The notes: generated by a model not told the origin, from the letters alone. Shown: positions 43,103 through 52,081, numbered from the stretch's first letter. The stretch is DNA of 64,000 nt from Deltaproteobacteria bacterium (GCA_011526585.1 WYBB01000161.1:1-64000), one strand, 5' to 3'. Program-made: numbers and translations.

Positions 43103-45277
43103 TCACGCGCGGCGGCGACGCCCGAGGATCAGCGCCAGCGCGAGCATCGCGACGCCGAGCGGCAAGGCCGACCCGCCCTGGCAGCCGCCCGAGCTCGAGC
43201 CGCCCTGCGGGTTCACCGCGCAGTTCTCGTCGATCTGGCCGTTGCAGTTGTCGTCGACGCCGTTGCCGCAGGTCTCGGCGACGGTCGGGTGCACGTTGGC
43301 GTTCTGATCGTTGCAGTCGGCCGGCGCGCAGTAGCCGTCGGCGTCGGCGTCGGTGCAGCTCTCGCAGCCCTCGTCGGACTGGCCGTTGCAGTTGTTGTCG
43401 GTCGCGTCACCGCACCGCTCGGACCCGCCCGGGCTGGTCGTCGGATCGGCGTCGTTGCAGTCGACGTCGTTGCAGTAGCCGTCGGCGTCGGCGTCGGTGC
43501 AGCTCGTCGAGCCGCAGTTCTCGTCGGTCTGCCCGTTGCAGTTGTCGTCGATGCCGTTATCGCACTGCTCGGCCGCGCCCGGACGCACGGCGCCGTTGTT
43601 GTCGTTGCAATCGACGTCGGCGCAGCTCCCGTCGGCGTCCACGTCAGTGCACGGCGGCTCGGTCTCCGCGTCGCCGCAGATCCCGACGCCCGCGATCCCG
43701 GTGAGCTCGAAGTCGCAAGGCGCCGCGCCGCACTGGTTGTTCGCGGTGCAGAAGCGCGCGCAGATCCCGCCGCCGCCTTCGAGGCCGACGCAGGCCGCGC
43801 CGTCGACGCATTCGAGATCGGTCGCGTCGGGGTTGCACGGGGCATCGACGGGCTTGCCGGCGCTGTCGAAGCAGCCGTTGAAGCCCTCGGTCGTCGTCGG
43901 GTAACAGGCGGTGCCGGCCGGGCAGCTGCCGCCGGTGAGGGTGCAGCTCTCGGCTTCGCCGAAGCAGGCGTTGAGCTCGTTGACGCAGCTCGTCTGCACG
44001 CACTCGACCCAGGCGTCTTCGTCTTCGATCGTGCCGCAGCTGCTGTCGAAGCAGGTCAGCATCGCGTCGATCTGCTGCTGCGCGTCCGCGGTGCCGCCCT
44101 CGTAGCAGGTCTGATAGCAGGCGTCGGTGGTGCAGTCGACGAAGCAGTCGTAGACCTCGTCGCAGGTGTCGTTGCCGGTGGCCACCGGACCGCCGCCGAA
44201 GCACGCCTGCGCCTGCGCGCCGCAGCTGTTCTGCGCGCACTGGGCGTAGTCGGCGTCGCTCATGTTCGGGTCGCAGTTGTTTTCGAGGCAGGTGAAGAGC
44301 GCGTTGAGCTGGCTCTGCGCCTCGGGGGTGGCGCCCTCGAAGCACTGCTCCTGGCACGAGGCGTTGGCGCCGCACTCGACCATGCAGTCGTAGGTCTGCG
44401 AGCAGCTCGATGTCTGGCAGAGCGCGTCGTTGCAGGAGCCGTTGGCCTGGCAGGCGTCGGCGCAGGCGCAGATCGAGGCGTTGGTGTTGCAGTTGGGCGC
44501 GGGCTCGTTGAGCTTGCCGGCGATCCAGGTGCCGTAGGCGTCGACGCGCGTGCTGATCGTCGCCGTGCGGCACGGGTCGCCGCCGCCGACCGCGCCGGCG
44601 CTGGTCACGCCGACCACCGATTGGGTGCCGTTGATCGACAGGAGCGCCGGGCCACCCGAGTCGCCGAAGCAGGTGCCGGTGCCGTCGTATTCGCTCTCGA
44701 AGACGCGCTGGAAGACGCGGGTGATGGCGAAGCTCGTCGAGCGCTTGACGCCCGAGCCGGTCTCGTTGATGCCTTCGACCGCGCCGAAGCCGACGTAGAA
44801 CGCCTCTTGCCCCTCGTACGGGTTGAGATTCGCCACGTTGTAGGGGATCGGCGGCACGCCTGCGACCGGGCTCTGCAGGCGCACGAGCGCGATGTCGTTC
44901 TCGAGCGAGCGGTCGTCGTAGCCCTCGTGGATCTTGAACTCGAGCGAGCGATAGAAGGTCCCGCTGTTGGGGTTGTTGGCGTCGTTGCCGATGTAGAAGC
45001 GCGTGCCGGACGGGTTGGTGTCCTCGAGGCAGTGGGCCGCCGTGAGCACCCAGTCGGCGCGGATGAGCGTGCCGGTGCAGAAGGAGCCGCCGTACTGACC
45101 GCCGAACCAGGCGGTGAGCGCGCCGACCGGGGCGTAGCCGGTCTCGAACTGGCCGTTGACGATGGGGCCGCTCACGACGGCGGGATCGCCGGCGCCGGTC
45201 TCGGTGCGCTTGTCGTCGTGGCACGCGAGCGCGACGACGGCGCTCATCCCCCAGAAACAGTGCTGCCAGCGGATCAT
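43103..45277 (-). CDS. Trypsin-like serine protease with Cys-rich, MopE-type repeats and MYXO-CTERM tail
   Basis: 724 residues, ATG 45277 with GGAGG upstream. An N-terminal export signal is followed by the S1 peptidase domain starting at IVNG (about 39), with His82 in TAAHC, Asp128 in NDIALV and Ser207 in GDSGGP. Residues about 270-440 hold two related Cys-rich segments of the type C...YDCMVEC/CFVDC. Residues about 560-690 contain three MopE-type putative metal-binding repeats (DADGYCNDVDCND...CGNGVDDNCNGQIDE). The end, SGGCQGGSALP plus a hydrophobic stretch and RRRRA, is a MYXO-CTERM-like sorting tail. A secreted or surface-anchored protease, convergent with the surface operon. Confidence 0.92.
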   Translation of the reverse strand: MIRWQHCFWGMSAVVALACHDDKRTETGAGDPAVVSGPIVNGQFETGYAPVGALTAWFGGQYGGSFCTGTLIRADWVLTAAHCLEDTNPSGTRFYIGNDANNPNSGTFYRSLEFKIHEGYDDRSLENDIALVRLQSPVAGVPPIPYNVANLNPYEGQEAFYVGFGAVEGINETGSGVKRSTSFAITRVFQRVFESEYDGTGTCFGDSGGPALLSINGTQSVVGVTSAGAVGGGDPCRTATISTRVDAYGTWIAGKLNEPAPNCNTNASICACADACQANGSCNDALCQTSSCSQTYDCMVECGANASCQEQCFEGATPEAQSQLNALFTCLENNCDPNMSDADYAQCAQNSCGAQAQACFGGGPVATGNDTCDEVYDCFVDCTTDACYQTCYEGGTADAQQQIDAMLTCFDSSCGTIEDEDAWVECVQTSCVNELNACFGEAESCTLTGGSCPAGTACYPTTTEGFNGCFDSAGKPVDAPCNPDATDLECVDGAACVGLEGGGGICARFCTANNQCGAAPCDFELTGIAGVGICGDAETEPPCTDVDADGSCADVDCNDNNGAVRPGAAEQCDNGIDDNCNGQTDENCGSTSCTDADADGYCNDVDCNDADPTTSPGGSERCGDATDNNCNGQSDEGCESCTDADADGYCAPADCNDQNANVHPTVAETCGNGVDDNCNGQIDENCAVNPQGGSSSGGCQGGSALPLGVAMLALALILGRRRRA

Positions 45278-45506
45278 CGAGCCTCCAGTGGGTAGGGCAT
45301 TCCCGGCATGACGGGGTACCCCTGCCCCGATCCCGGTGCAATCGACGAGTCGATCGGTTTTGAAAGTCGAACCCGGCCAGCGGGCCAGCGGCGTGCGCTC
45401 GCGCCCACCGAGCGCGGCATCCTACCCGAGGTCACCGTCGGAGTGCGAACCGCGATTCGCGACGGCGCACGAATGCGCGAAGGCCGCTTCCCACGCGGCT
45501 TCGAGC
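45278..45506. other. Intergenic region between divergent protease gene and nucleotidyltransferase operon
   Basis: The 310-bp gap holds the promoter called at 45507-45535. In the rest I see no RNA gene, repeat or clear second promoter for the protease gene. Confidence 0.5.
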
Positions 45507-45535
45507 TTGCCCGCCCGATCGCGGCTTGCTACATG
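45507..45535 (+). promoter_or_regulatory. Promoter of the nucleotidyltransferase-SRPBCC-acyltransferase-RDD operon
   Basis: TTGCCC (45507-45512), a 17-base spacer ending in TGC, and TACATG (45530-45535), which gives an extended -10. Transcription from about 45542 leaves a 47-base leader before ATG 45589, which supports that start over the upstream open frame. Confidence 0.45.
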
Positions 45536-45588
45536 CCCGCCGAGCTCCTGCCCCCGGAGGCCCTTTGGCTCAGCCCAGCGAAGCGTCC

Positions 45589-46407
45589 ATGTCGAATTAT
45601 GAAGCCCTCCCGACGGCCCCCGAACGGCGCGGGGCGATCCGCGCGGTGCTGCTCGCCGCGGGGGTCGGCGACCGCCTGCGCCCGTTCACCGACCACCACC
45701 CCAAGTGCCTGGTCGAGGTCGGCCAGCGCTCGCTGCTCGCGCATCACCTCGACCTGCTCTCGCAGATCCCCGAGATCTCGGACCTCGTGATCGTCGTCGG
45801 CTACCTCGAAGACCAGATCCGCGACGCCGTCGCCGCGTGGCAGCGCCAGGCCGAGCGCCCCTTCGAGGTCGGCTTCGAGGTGAACCCCGAGTTCCGCAAG
45901 GGGTCGATCCTGTCGTTGCACACCGCCCGGACGCACCTCGTCGACAGCGACACCGTCATCATGGACGCCGACGTGCTCTACCCGCGCGAGCTGATGGAGC
46001 GCCTCGTGCGCGCGCCGCACGCCAACTGTTTCCTCATCGACGAGACCTGCGTGCCGAGCGGCGAGGAGATGATGGTCTGCGTCAAGGGCGGGCGCGCGCT
46101 GCACATCGCGCGCAGCCGCGAGCCGTCGACCCAGAGCGGCTGGGACCTCGCCGGCGAAGGCGTCGGCTTCTTCCGCCTCGACCGGCACGACTCGGTGCGC
46201 CTCGTCGCGATCATGGACGCGATGATCGCCGATGGCCTCGACCGTGTGGAGTACGAGGCGGCGCTCGACCGCTTCATGAAGGAGAAGGTCGCCGGCTACG
46301 TGCCATGCGGCGACCTGCCGTGGACCGAGATCGACTTCGCCGAGGACGTCGAGAGAGCCGTCAACGAGGTCTTCCCGGCGATCCTCGCGGCGGGGCTGAC
46401 GCTCTGA
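45589..46407 (+). CDS. Sugar/choline-phosphate nucleotidyltransferase-like protein
   Basis: 272 residues from ATG 45589. The pyrophosphorylase signature is AIRAVLLAAGVGDRLRPFTDHHPKCLVEVGQRSLLAHHL, followed by DTVIMDADVLYP (metal-binding Asp) and a late WTEIDFAEDV segment. The pattern resembles LicC-type and sugar-1-phosphate nucleotidyltransferases, which make CDP-choline, CDP- or UDP-linked precursors for surface polymers. The substrate cannot be fixed. First gene of a tight operon; its stop overlaps the next ATG (TGATG). Confidence 0.82.
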   Translation: MSNYEALPTAPERRGAIRAVLLAAGVGDRLRPFTDHHPKCLVEVGQRSLLAHHLDLLSQIPEISDLVIVVGYLEDQIRDAVAAWQRQAERPFEVGFEVNPEFRKGSILSLHTARTHLVDSDTVIMDADVLYPRELMERLVRAPHANCFLIDETCVPSGEEMMVCVKGGRALHIARSREPSTQSGWDLAGEGVGFFRLDRHDSVRLVAIMDAMIADGLDRVEYEAALDRFMKEKVAGYVPCGDLPWTEIDFAEDVERAVNEVFPAILAAGLTL

Positions 46408-47147
46408 TGCTCGTGCCCTTCCTGATCATCCTCGGCGTGCTGGTGCTGGTGCCCACGCTCATCTGGGGCTTCGCGGGGCCGTGGGCGCTGCCGGCGATCC
46501 TGCCGGCCTTCGTCCTGGCCGCGACCTGGCGGCACCTGAAGTTGCCGCGCGAGCAGCGCGCGGTCGGGCCCGACGGTCAGCCGGGGCCCGCGCTCAGACC
46601 GGGGGTGCTGGTCCTGGGCGGGCTCTTCGGGCTGGTCACCGGGGCGGCGGCGCTGATCCTGATGTGGGCGGCCGAGGCGCCGTCGACGATCCGCATCGCC
46701 TCCGAGGTGGTGATCGGCGCCGAGCGCGAGGCGGTGTGGTCGGCGGTGGTCGACTTGCCCAACCGCAAGGCGTGGAGCCCGTGGATCGCCGACACCGAGC
46801 CGATCGGGCGCGGCGGGGCGCCGGCCGTCGGCAACCAGTACCGGGCCACGCTGGCGCTCGAGCGCTACACCGTGCCGGCCGAGCTGGTGGTCACCGCGTT
46901 CGAGCCGGCGGAGCGCTTCGCGTGGCGGGTCGTGCCGCAGGGCGGCTCGCAGCTCGACGAGATCGTGGAGACGGTGACGCTCACGCGCGAGGGCGACGTC
47001 TTGACGCGCGTGCACTACGAGCTCGCCTACGAGGTACCGACGGTGCTCGGGCGGGTGGGCGAGCGGATCGCGATGCGCGGCGCGGTCGAGCGGCTGGCCG
47101 AGACGACGACCGACCTCTTGCGGCAGCGGGTGCTGATGCCGCGATGA
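46407..47147 (+). CDS. Membrane protein with SRPBCC (START-like) domain
   Basis: 246 residues. Two hydrophobic stretches (about 2-38 and 70-92) anchor the N-terminus. From about residue 98, EVVIGAEREAVWSAVVDLPNRKAWSPWI opens a polyketide-cyclase/SRPBCC fold, a deep hydrophobic pocket that usually binds lipids or aromatic ligands. Start and stop both overlap neighbours. It may handle a lipid substrate for the adjacent acyltransferase. Confidence 0.78.
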   Translation: MLVPFLIILGVLVLVPTLIWGFAGPWALPAILPAFVLAATWRHLKLPREQRAVGPDGQPGPALRPGVLVLGGLFGLVTGAAALILMWAAEAPSTIRIASEVVIGAEREAVWSAVVDLPNRKAWSPWIADTEPIGRGGAPAVGNQYRATLALERYTVPAELVVTAFEPAERFAWRVVPQGGSQLDEIVETVTLTREGDVLTRVHYELAYEVPTVLGRVGERIAMRGAVERLAETTTDLLRQRVLMPR

Positions 47148-48352
47148 CGCACGAGCTGCCGACCCTGAGCGTGCGCGCGGCGGCGAGCGTCGAGGACGTC
47201 GGACGCGAGCGCTGGGACGGGGTCGCGGTCGGGCGAGGCGCGGTGCCGTTCGTGCATCACGGGTTCCTGTCGGCGCTGGAGGAGGCGGGCTGCCTCGCGC
47301 CGCGCACGGGTTGGGCGACGACGCACCTGGTGGTCGAGGGCGCGCACGACGAGGTGCTCGGGATCGCGCCCACCTTCGTCAAGGCGCACTCGATGGGCGA
47401 GTTCGTCTACGACTGGGCATGGGCGGACGCGTCGGAGCGCATGGGCGTCGCCTACTACCCGAAGCTGGTGGTCGCGGCGCCGTTCTCGCCGGTCGGCGGC
47501 GAGCGCCTGCTGGTGGCGCCCGACCTCGGCGAGAGCGCGGCGCGCGAGGTGCGGCGGACCTTGCTGCTGGCGGCGATCGCGCACGCGCAGGACCTCGGGT
47601 GCGCCGGCGTGCACGTGCTCTTCTGCGACGAGTCCGAGGTGCGCCTCGCGGAAGAGCTCGGCTTCGTGCATCGGCTCGGCTGTCAGTTCCACTGGGACAA
47701 CGCGGGCTATGCGGACTTCGCTGCGTTCCTCGCGCGTTTCGACAGCAAGCGCCGAAACCAGATCCGGCGCGAGCGGAGGCGCGTGCAGGAGCAGGGTGTC
47801 GAGGTCCGGAGCTACGCCGGCGAGGAGGTATCCGACGCGCTGGTACGACCGGCGTTCGACTTCTACCAGGCGACGGTGCGGCGCTTCGCGTGGGGGCGGC
47901 GCTACTTGAACCCGCGCTTCTTCGAGCTCCTGTGGCAGCGCATGCGCCCCTATCTGCAGCTGATGATCGCGACGCGCGACGGGGCGGTGATCGGCGGCTC
48001 GCTCAACCTCGAGAGCAGGCCGGCCACGCCGGCGGTCGGCGGCGCGGGAGGGAGTGCGGCGGTGACGCGCTTCGGGCGCTACTGGGGTGCGCTGGCGGAG
48101 GTCGACTGCCTGCACTTCGAGATCTGCGCGTACGCGGCGATCGAGGACTGCATCCGCCGCGGGATCGGCGGCTTCGAGGCGGGCGCCGGCGGTGAGGAGC
48201 ACAAGCTCGGGCGGGGCTTCCTGCCGCACGCGACGCACTCGGCGCACCTGCTCTTCGAGCCGCGCTTGCACGCGGCGGTGCGCGGGTTCTGCGAGCGCGA
48301 GGCGCGCCACCTCGAGCGCGCGATGGGCGAGGCGAAGGTCTTCGTGCGATGA
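47144..48352 (+). CDS. Peptidogalycan-biosynthesis/FemAB-like GNAT acyltransferase (DUF482)
   Basis: 402 residues, ATGA overlap with the gene before. LEEAGCLAPRTGW, EFVYDWAWAD, YYPKLVVAAPFSPV, QFHWDN.GY.DF.AFLARFDSKRRNQIRRER and GFEAGAGGEEHKLGRGFLP are the conserved blocks of the peptidogalycan biosynthesis/recognition family, a double-GNAT fold related to FemAB aminoacyl transferases. It is expected to transfer an amino-acyl or acyl group to an amino-containing surface or lipid substrate in the cytosol. No member function is firmly established. One small Gly/Ala-rich insertion (about residues 286-305) is unusual. Confidence 0.82.
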   Translation: MTHELPTLSVRAAASVEDVGRERWDGVAVGRGAVPFVHHGFLSALEEAGCLAPRTGWATTHLVVEGAHDEVLGIAPTFVKAHSMGEFVYDWAWADASERMGVAYYPKLVVAAPFSPVGGERLLVAPDLGESAAREVRRTLLLAAIAHAQDLGCAGVHVLFCDESEVRLAEELGFVHRLGCQFHWDNAGYADFAAFLARFDSKRRNQIRRERRRVQEQGVEVRSYAGEEVSDALVRPAFDFYQATVRRFAWGRRYLNPRFFELLWQRMRPYLQLMIATRDGAVIGGSLNLESRPATPAVGGAGGSAAVTRFGRYWGALAEVDCLHFEICAYAAIEDCIRRGIGGFEAGAGGEEHKLGRGFLPHATHSAHLLFEPRLHAAVRGFCEREARHLERAMGEAKVFVR

Positions 48353-48858
48353 GCGCGTCCGGAGAGGCGGTGCACCACGCCGCGGCGCCGCTGTGGCGGC
48401 GGGCGCTGGCGACGTTGATCGATCTCGCGGTGCCGCTGACCGTCTGGGCGTTGGGCACCTGGGCTCTGGTCGCGACCGATCCGACGCCGCTCGAGATGGC
48501 GCCCTGGAACCTCTTCGATCAGGTGGTCGACTACCTGCACGACCGGCCGGGGCGCGCGGTGGTGGCGGTCATGCTGATGGTGGGGGTACAGGTCGCGTGG
48601 CCGCTGGCGTTCCCGGGCGGCACACCCGGCAAGCGGGTCATGCAGGTGACGCTCGTCGACCGGCACGGCGCGCCGACCTCGCGCCGGCGGATCCTGGCGT
48701 GGGCGCTGGTGCGGGTGCCGTCGGTGGCGCTCGCCGGGATCGGGCTGTGGTGGGCGCTGGTCGATCCGGAGCGGCGCACGCTGCACGATCGGGCGGCCGG
48801 GCTCTGGCTGGTGCGCGCGGCGCCCGAATCGGCGGAGCAGGCCGAGCGACAAGTTTGA
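48349..48858 (+). CDS. RDD-family membrane protein
   Basis: 169 residues, ATGA overlap. Helix-forming stretches lie at about 18-42, 68-88 and 120-140. The RDD signature is present as RRALATLIDLAVPL, then FPGGTPGKRVMQVTLVDRHG and RRTLHDRAAGLWLV. Some RDD proteins are ion or lipid transport accessories. Last gene of the operon; its TGA lies within the -35 of the next gene's promoter. Confidence 0.87.
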   Translation: MSASGEAVHHAAAPLWRRALATLIDLAVPLTVWALGTWALVATDPTPLEMAPWNLFDQVVDYLHDRPGRAVVAVMLMVGVQVAWPLAFPGGTPGKRVMQVTLVDRHGAPTSRRRILAWALVRVPSVALAGIGLWWALVDPERRTLHDRAAGLWLVRAAPESAEQAERQV

Positions 48859-48883
48859 CAGGCCCGCCGTTGTCCCGTGTAAG
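48855..48883 (+). promoter_or_regulatory. Promoter of the first barrel-like gene
   Basis: TTGACA (48855-48860), a 17-base spacer and TGTAAG (48878-48883). The expected start of transcription falls on or next to the GTG at 48891, implying a leaderless message. Confidence 0.5.
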
Positions 48884-48890
48884 TGCGAGC

Positions 48891-49415
48891 GTGCACGCGA
48901 GAAGGACCCGACGCGCGAACGGTGTGTGTGCCCTGGCGGTGGCGCTGGCGCTCGGCGCGGCCGACGCGAGCACGGGACACGCGCGCGACATGACGGGCCG
49001 CCTCGGGCTCGGCGCGCAGCTCGACCTGGCTCCCCTCGGGAGCACCGTGAGCGTGCGCTACTGGGTCTCGCACCTCGGGCTGCAAGGGCTCTTCGGGATG
49101 GCGGCCGTGAAGTCGAAGCCGGGCGAGCACGGCTTCGTCGAGTGGCGACCGGGAGGGCGCGTGCTCTACGCGCTCACGCGCACGCGCCTGACCAACCTCT
49201 TCGTCGGCGGCGGGCTCTCGGCGCTCCTCCGCAAGAGCAAGGACCGGGGTGGCGAATGGGTCTACTTCGACGCCGTGCTCGGCCTCGAGTACCACGTCTC
49301 CGACGTGCTCGGGCTCTCGGGTCAGCTGACCTTCGCCTACAACATCTCGACGCCCAAGGACGCGTCGCTCGACCACGAGCTCGCCCTCGGCGGGGCCTTC
49401 CACTTCTACTTCTGA
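48891..49415 (+). CDS. Outer-membrane-barrel-like protein, first of a tandem pair
   Basis: 174 residues from a GTG at 48891, with no Shine-Dalgarno. Basic N-terminus, hydrophobic stretch (CALAVALALGAADA), cleavage after GHA. The mature part alternates Gly-rich and hydrophobic strands and ends FHFYF, with C-terminal Phe as in outer-membrane barrels. DMTGRLGLGAQLDLA and VSVRYWVSHLGLQGLFGM align with the protein encoded at 49768-50265. Family and function unknown. Confidence 0.7.
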   Translation: MHARRTRRANGVCALAVALALGAADASTGHARDMTGRLGLGAQLDLAPLGSTVSVRYWVSHLGLQGLFGMAAVKSKPGEHGFVEWRPGGRVLYALTRTRLTNLFVGGGLSALLRKSKDRGGEWVYFDAVLGLEYHVSDVLGLSGQLTFAYNISTPKDASLDHELALGGAFHFYF

Positions 49416-49625
49416 GCGCCGCGGTGTTGCAGGTTGCGGCGGTGCGTGATCCGTTGCCGAGGTGCGTCGGCGCACACGCACCTGCGCGGCGTCGTTGTCG
49501 CGTGATCGAGGCGCGTAACGCGCGAAGCGCCTGCAAGACCGCCCCGCACCGCGAGACGCGACGACACCGCGACCGGGGCTACGCACCCAGCGGACGCCCG
49601 CTCGGCAGGCCGGCGTCGGACATTT
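49416..49625. other. Intergenic region between the two barrel-like genes
   Basis: About 210 bases upstream of the 49626 promoter. GC-rich with scattered GTTGC/CGCAAC repeats, but no clear gene, terminator or RNA structure seen. Confidence 0.45.
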
Positions 49626-49653
49626 TTGACAGGCGCGGCACACACGCTAGCGT
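49626..49653 (+). promoter_or_regulatory. Promoter of the second barrel-like gene
   Basis: Perfect -35 TTGACA (49626-49631), 16-base spacer, TAGCGT (49648-49653). TTTGACAGGC with following CG-rich bases is shared with the promoter at 48855, as expected if gene and promoter were duplicated together. Confidence 0.5.
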
Positions 49654-49767
49654 CCGCCGCGGTCGTCACCCACGCGCACGATGCGCGGCATCGGACGCCC
49701 ACCGGCAGGTCGCCGGCTCGCGCTTCGAACGACCACACCACAGAGCTCACTACAGGGAGAAGACAAG

Positions 49768-50265
49768 ATGAAGAAGCTCGCGCTCGCTCTCGCCATGGTC
49801 GCTCCGCTCGCACTCGCGGACACGGCCGCGGCCAAGGACATGAAGGGACGCTTCGGCGTCGGCGGCCAGCTCGAGGACCTCGGCGGGGTCCCCGGCGGCT
49901 TGAGCCTCAAGTACTGGATCTCCGATCTCGGCATCCAGGCCCTGCTCGGCCTCAGCATCGAAGGTGACCCCGACGATGACGGCCCCGCCGAGAGCCAGAC
50001 GGGCCTCGGGCTCGGGCTGCGCGTGCTCTTCAACTTCGCGCGCGCCAACGACACCAACATGTACGCCGGCGTCGGCGCGCGCCTCGGGCTCATCGACGCC
50101 GACGCGACCATCATCGACGTCGTGCTCGGGGTCGAGCACTTCTTCACCGACTACTTCTCGGTCGCCGGCCACACGGCGCTCGGCATCGACGTCGGCGGTG
50201 ACGCGGTGAACGTCGCGTTCGGGATCACCCCGTGGTGGGGCACCTCCTTCCACTTCTACTTCTGA
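49768..50265 (+). CDS. Outer-membrane-barrel-like protein, second of a tandem pair
   Basis: 165 residues, ATG 49768 with AGGGAGAAG upstream. Typical signal peptide (MKKLALALAMVAPLALA, cleavage near AAA). KDMKGRFGVGGQLEDLGG and LSLKYWISDLGIQALLGL align with the preceding gene's product, and both proteins end FHFYF. It has an acidic DPDDDGPAES loop the paralogue lacks. Probably a small outer-membrane protein. A strong terminator follows. Confidence 0.75.
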   Translation: MKKLALALAMVAPLALADTAAAKDMKGRFGVGGQLEDLGGVPGGLSLKYWISDLGIQALLGLSIEGDPDDDGPAESQTGLGLGLRVLFNFARANDTNMYAGVGARLGLIDADATIIDVVLGVEHFFTDYFSVAGHTALGIDVGGDAVNVAFGITPWWGTSFHFYF

Positions 50266-50309
50266 TCCCTCGCCGGGCCCGGTCGCACCCGCGGCCGTGA
50301 CCTGCTGGA

Positions 50310-50347
50310 GGCCGGATCCCTCGCGGGGTCCGGCCTTCGTCGTTTTC
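50310..50347 (+). terminator. Rho-independent terminator after the barrel-like gene
   Basis: GGCCGGATCCC and GGGGTCCGGCC form an 11-bp stem (one wobble) around TCGC, followed by TTCGTCGTTTTC. The stem and T-rich tail 45 bases after the stop codon make this the best intrinsic terminator in the window. Confidence 0.72.
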
Positions 50348-50430
50348 GGCGCGAGCGGCGTGCGTGCCCATGCGGCGCACGCGCCGGACCCGCCGACGCG
50401 GACTGGGGGGGCTCGCGCTCATGCGCAACT

Positions 50431-52080
50431 GTGCTACACTGCCCCCGCGCAACCAATCCGGGAGCCCGACCCATCGCACCCGTCGCACCCAAGGCCGCGT
50501 CCAAGACCTGTTGGAACTGCGGAAGCCCAGTGCCCGAGTCGCACCGGTTCTGCTTGTCCTGCGGCACGGACACGACCCGCTCCCCGACGAGCGGCGATCC
50601 GCTGGTCGGCAAGACCCTCGTCGGCAAGTACCTCGTCGGCTCGGTGCTCGGCTCGGGCGCGATGGGCACGATCTACAAGGCCGAGCAGACCGCGCTCGGC
50701 AAGACCGTCGTCATCAAGGTCCTGCACCGCCACCTCCTGACCGACCCTGAGCTCATCCAGCGCTTCCACCGCGAGGCGCGCGCGGCGAGCCGCCTCAACC
50801 ATCCCAACTGCGTCCAGATCATGGACTTCGGGACCCTCGACGACGGCTCGCTCTACATCGCCATGGAGTACATCCAGGGCATCGATCTCGCGACCCTGCT
50901 CGAGCGCGAATACCCGATCGACCACCGCCGCCTGATCGCCATCGTCAAGCAGGTCTGCCAGGCCCTCGACGAGGCCCACGCCAACGGCGTGCTGCACCGC
51001 GACCTCAAGCCCGAGAACATCATGATCGAGGACCGCCGCACGGTCCGCGATCACGTCAAGGTCGTCGACTTCGGCATCGCCAAGCTCGAGGAGAACAACC
51101 CCAACTCGCGTCGCTCGTTCCAGACGCGCACCGGGATCGTCTGCGGCACGCCCGAGTACATGAGCCCCGAGCAGGCGCGCGGCCTCAAGCTCGACGCCCG
51201 CAGCGACCTCTACGCCATCGGGGTGATGCTCTACCACCTCCTGACCGACCACCTGCCCTTCGAGGCGCCGTCGCCGATCGAGGTGGTGACCAAACACATC
51301 AGCGAGCCGCCCAGGCCGCTGCGTGAGCACCGCGACGACATCCCCGAGGCGCTCGAGCGCCTCGTCCTGACCCTCCTCGAGAAGGACCGCGAGAAGCGCC
51401 CGGCCTCGGCGCTCGACGTGCACGCCGAGCTCGAGCGCATCGACCGCGAGCTGGCCGCCGAGCGGCGCGAGCGCATCGAGGCGAAGAACAGCGACGACGC
51501 GACGATGGTCGACATGCGCCCGATCTCCGACCTCGTCAGCGCCATCGACATGGCCGGCCCGGTCGTGACGGTCGAGGGCGGAGGCGCGGCGTCCGACCCC
51601 CAGGAGCTCGTCACCGCGCGACAACCCAAGGACACGTCGAAGGCCGCGACCGCCGGCACCGCGGAGATGAGCCTCGGCGACACCATCCCCGAGTCGATGA
51701 GCCGCGAGCTCGGCCTGCGCGTGAGGGCGGCGTCGTCACGGGACGCGCGCCCGCCGCGACCCTACGCGCTGCCCGAGCCGAGCCAGAACCCCTCGGCGCG
51801 CCCGGCCCAGCCGCTGTCGCGCCCCAAGGTGGGGCGCCCGGGCACCAACAAGACGCCGGCCGTCGAGAGCCCGGCGCCCGCGCCGCCGGCGACCCCCCTG
51901 GCGGACGCGCCGCTCGTGCGCGAGGCGATCACCGTCGCCGACAAGGTCGTGCCGACCAGCACCGCGCAAGTCGCGGCGCGTGCAGGCGGCGGTGCCACGC
52001 GGTGGTGGTTGTGGATCACGCTCGGCGTGGTCGTCGTCGCGGGCGGCGCGACCCTGGCGTGGGTGCTCTCGACGCAGTGA
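50431..52080 (+). CDS. Ser/Thr protein kinase with N-terminal zinc ribbon and C-terminal membrane anchor
   Basis: 549 residues from a GTG at 50431. Zinc ribbon Cys27-x2-Cys30...Cys41-x2-Cys44, then a Hanks kinase: VLGSGAMGTIYKAEQ, VVIKVL, HRDLKPENIM, VVDFGIAKLE, CGTPEYMSPEQARG. A 150-residue low-complexity stretch follows, and a final transmembrane helix (WWLWITLGVVVVAGGATLAWVL) with only four residues after it. So the kinase is cytosolic and tail-anchored. The start is uncertain: TGC-TACACT (50432-50440) looks like an extended -10 within the first codons. The convergent neighbour is a double-FHA protein, a likely phospho-threonine reader for such kinases. Confidence 0.87.
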   Translation: MLHCPRATNPGARPIAPVAPKAASKTCWNCGSPVPESHRFCLSCGTDTTRSPTSGDPLVGKTLVGKYLVGSVLGSGAMGTIYKAEQTALGKTVVIKVLHRHLLTDPELIQRFHREARAASRLNHPNCVQIMDFGTLDDGSLYIAMEYIQGIDLATLLEREYPIDHRRLIAIVKQVCQALDEAHANGVLHRDLKPENIMIEDRRTVRDHVKVVDFGIAKLEENNPNSRRSFQTRTGIVCGTPEYMSPEQARGLKLDARSDLYAIGVMLYHLLTDHLPFEAPSPIEVVTKHISEPPRPLREHRDDIPEALERLVLTLLEKDREKRPASALDVHAELERIDRELAAERRERIEAKNSDDATMVDMRPISDLVSAIDMAGPVVTVEGGGAASDPQELVTARQPKDTSKAATAGTAEMSLGDTIPESMSRELGLRVRAASSRDARPPRPYALPEPSQNPSARPAQPLSRPKVGRPGTNKTPAVESPAPAPPATPLADAPLVREAITVADKVVPTSTAQVAARAGGGATRWWLWITLGVVVVAGGATLAWVLSTQ

Positions 52081-52081
52081 C

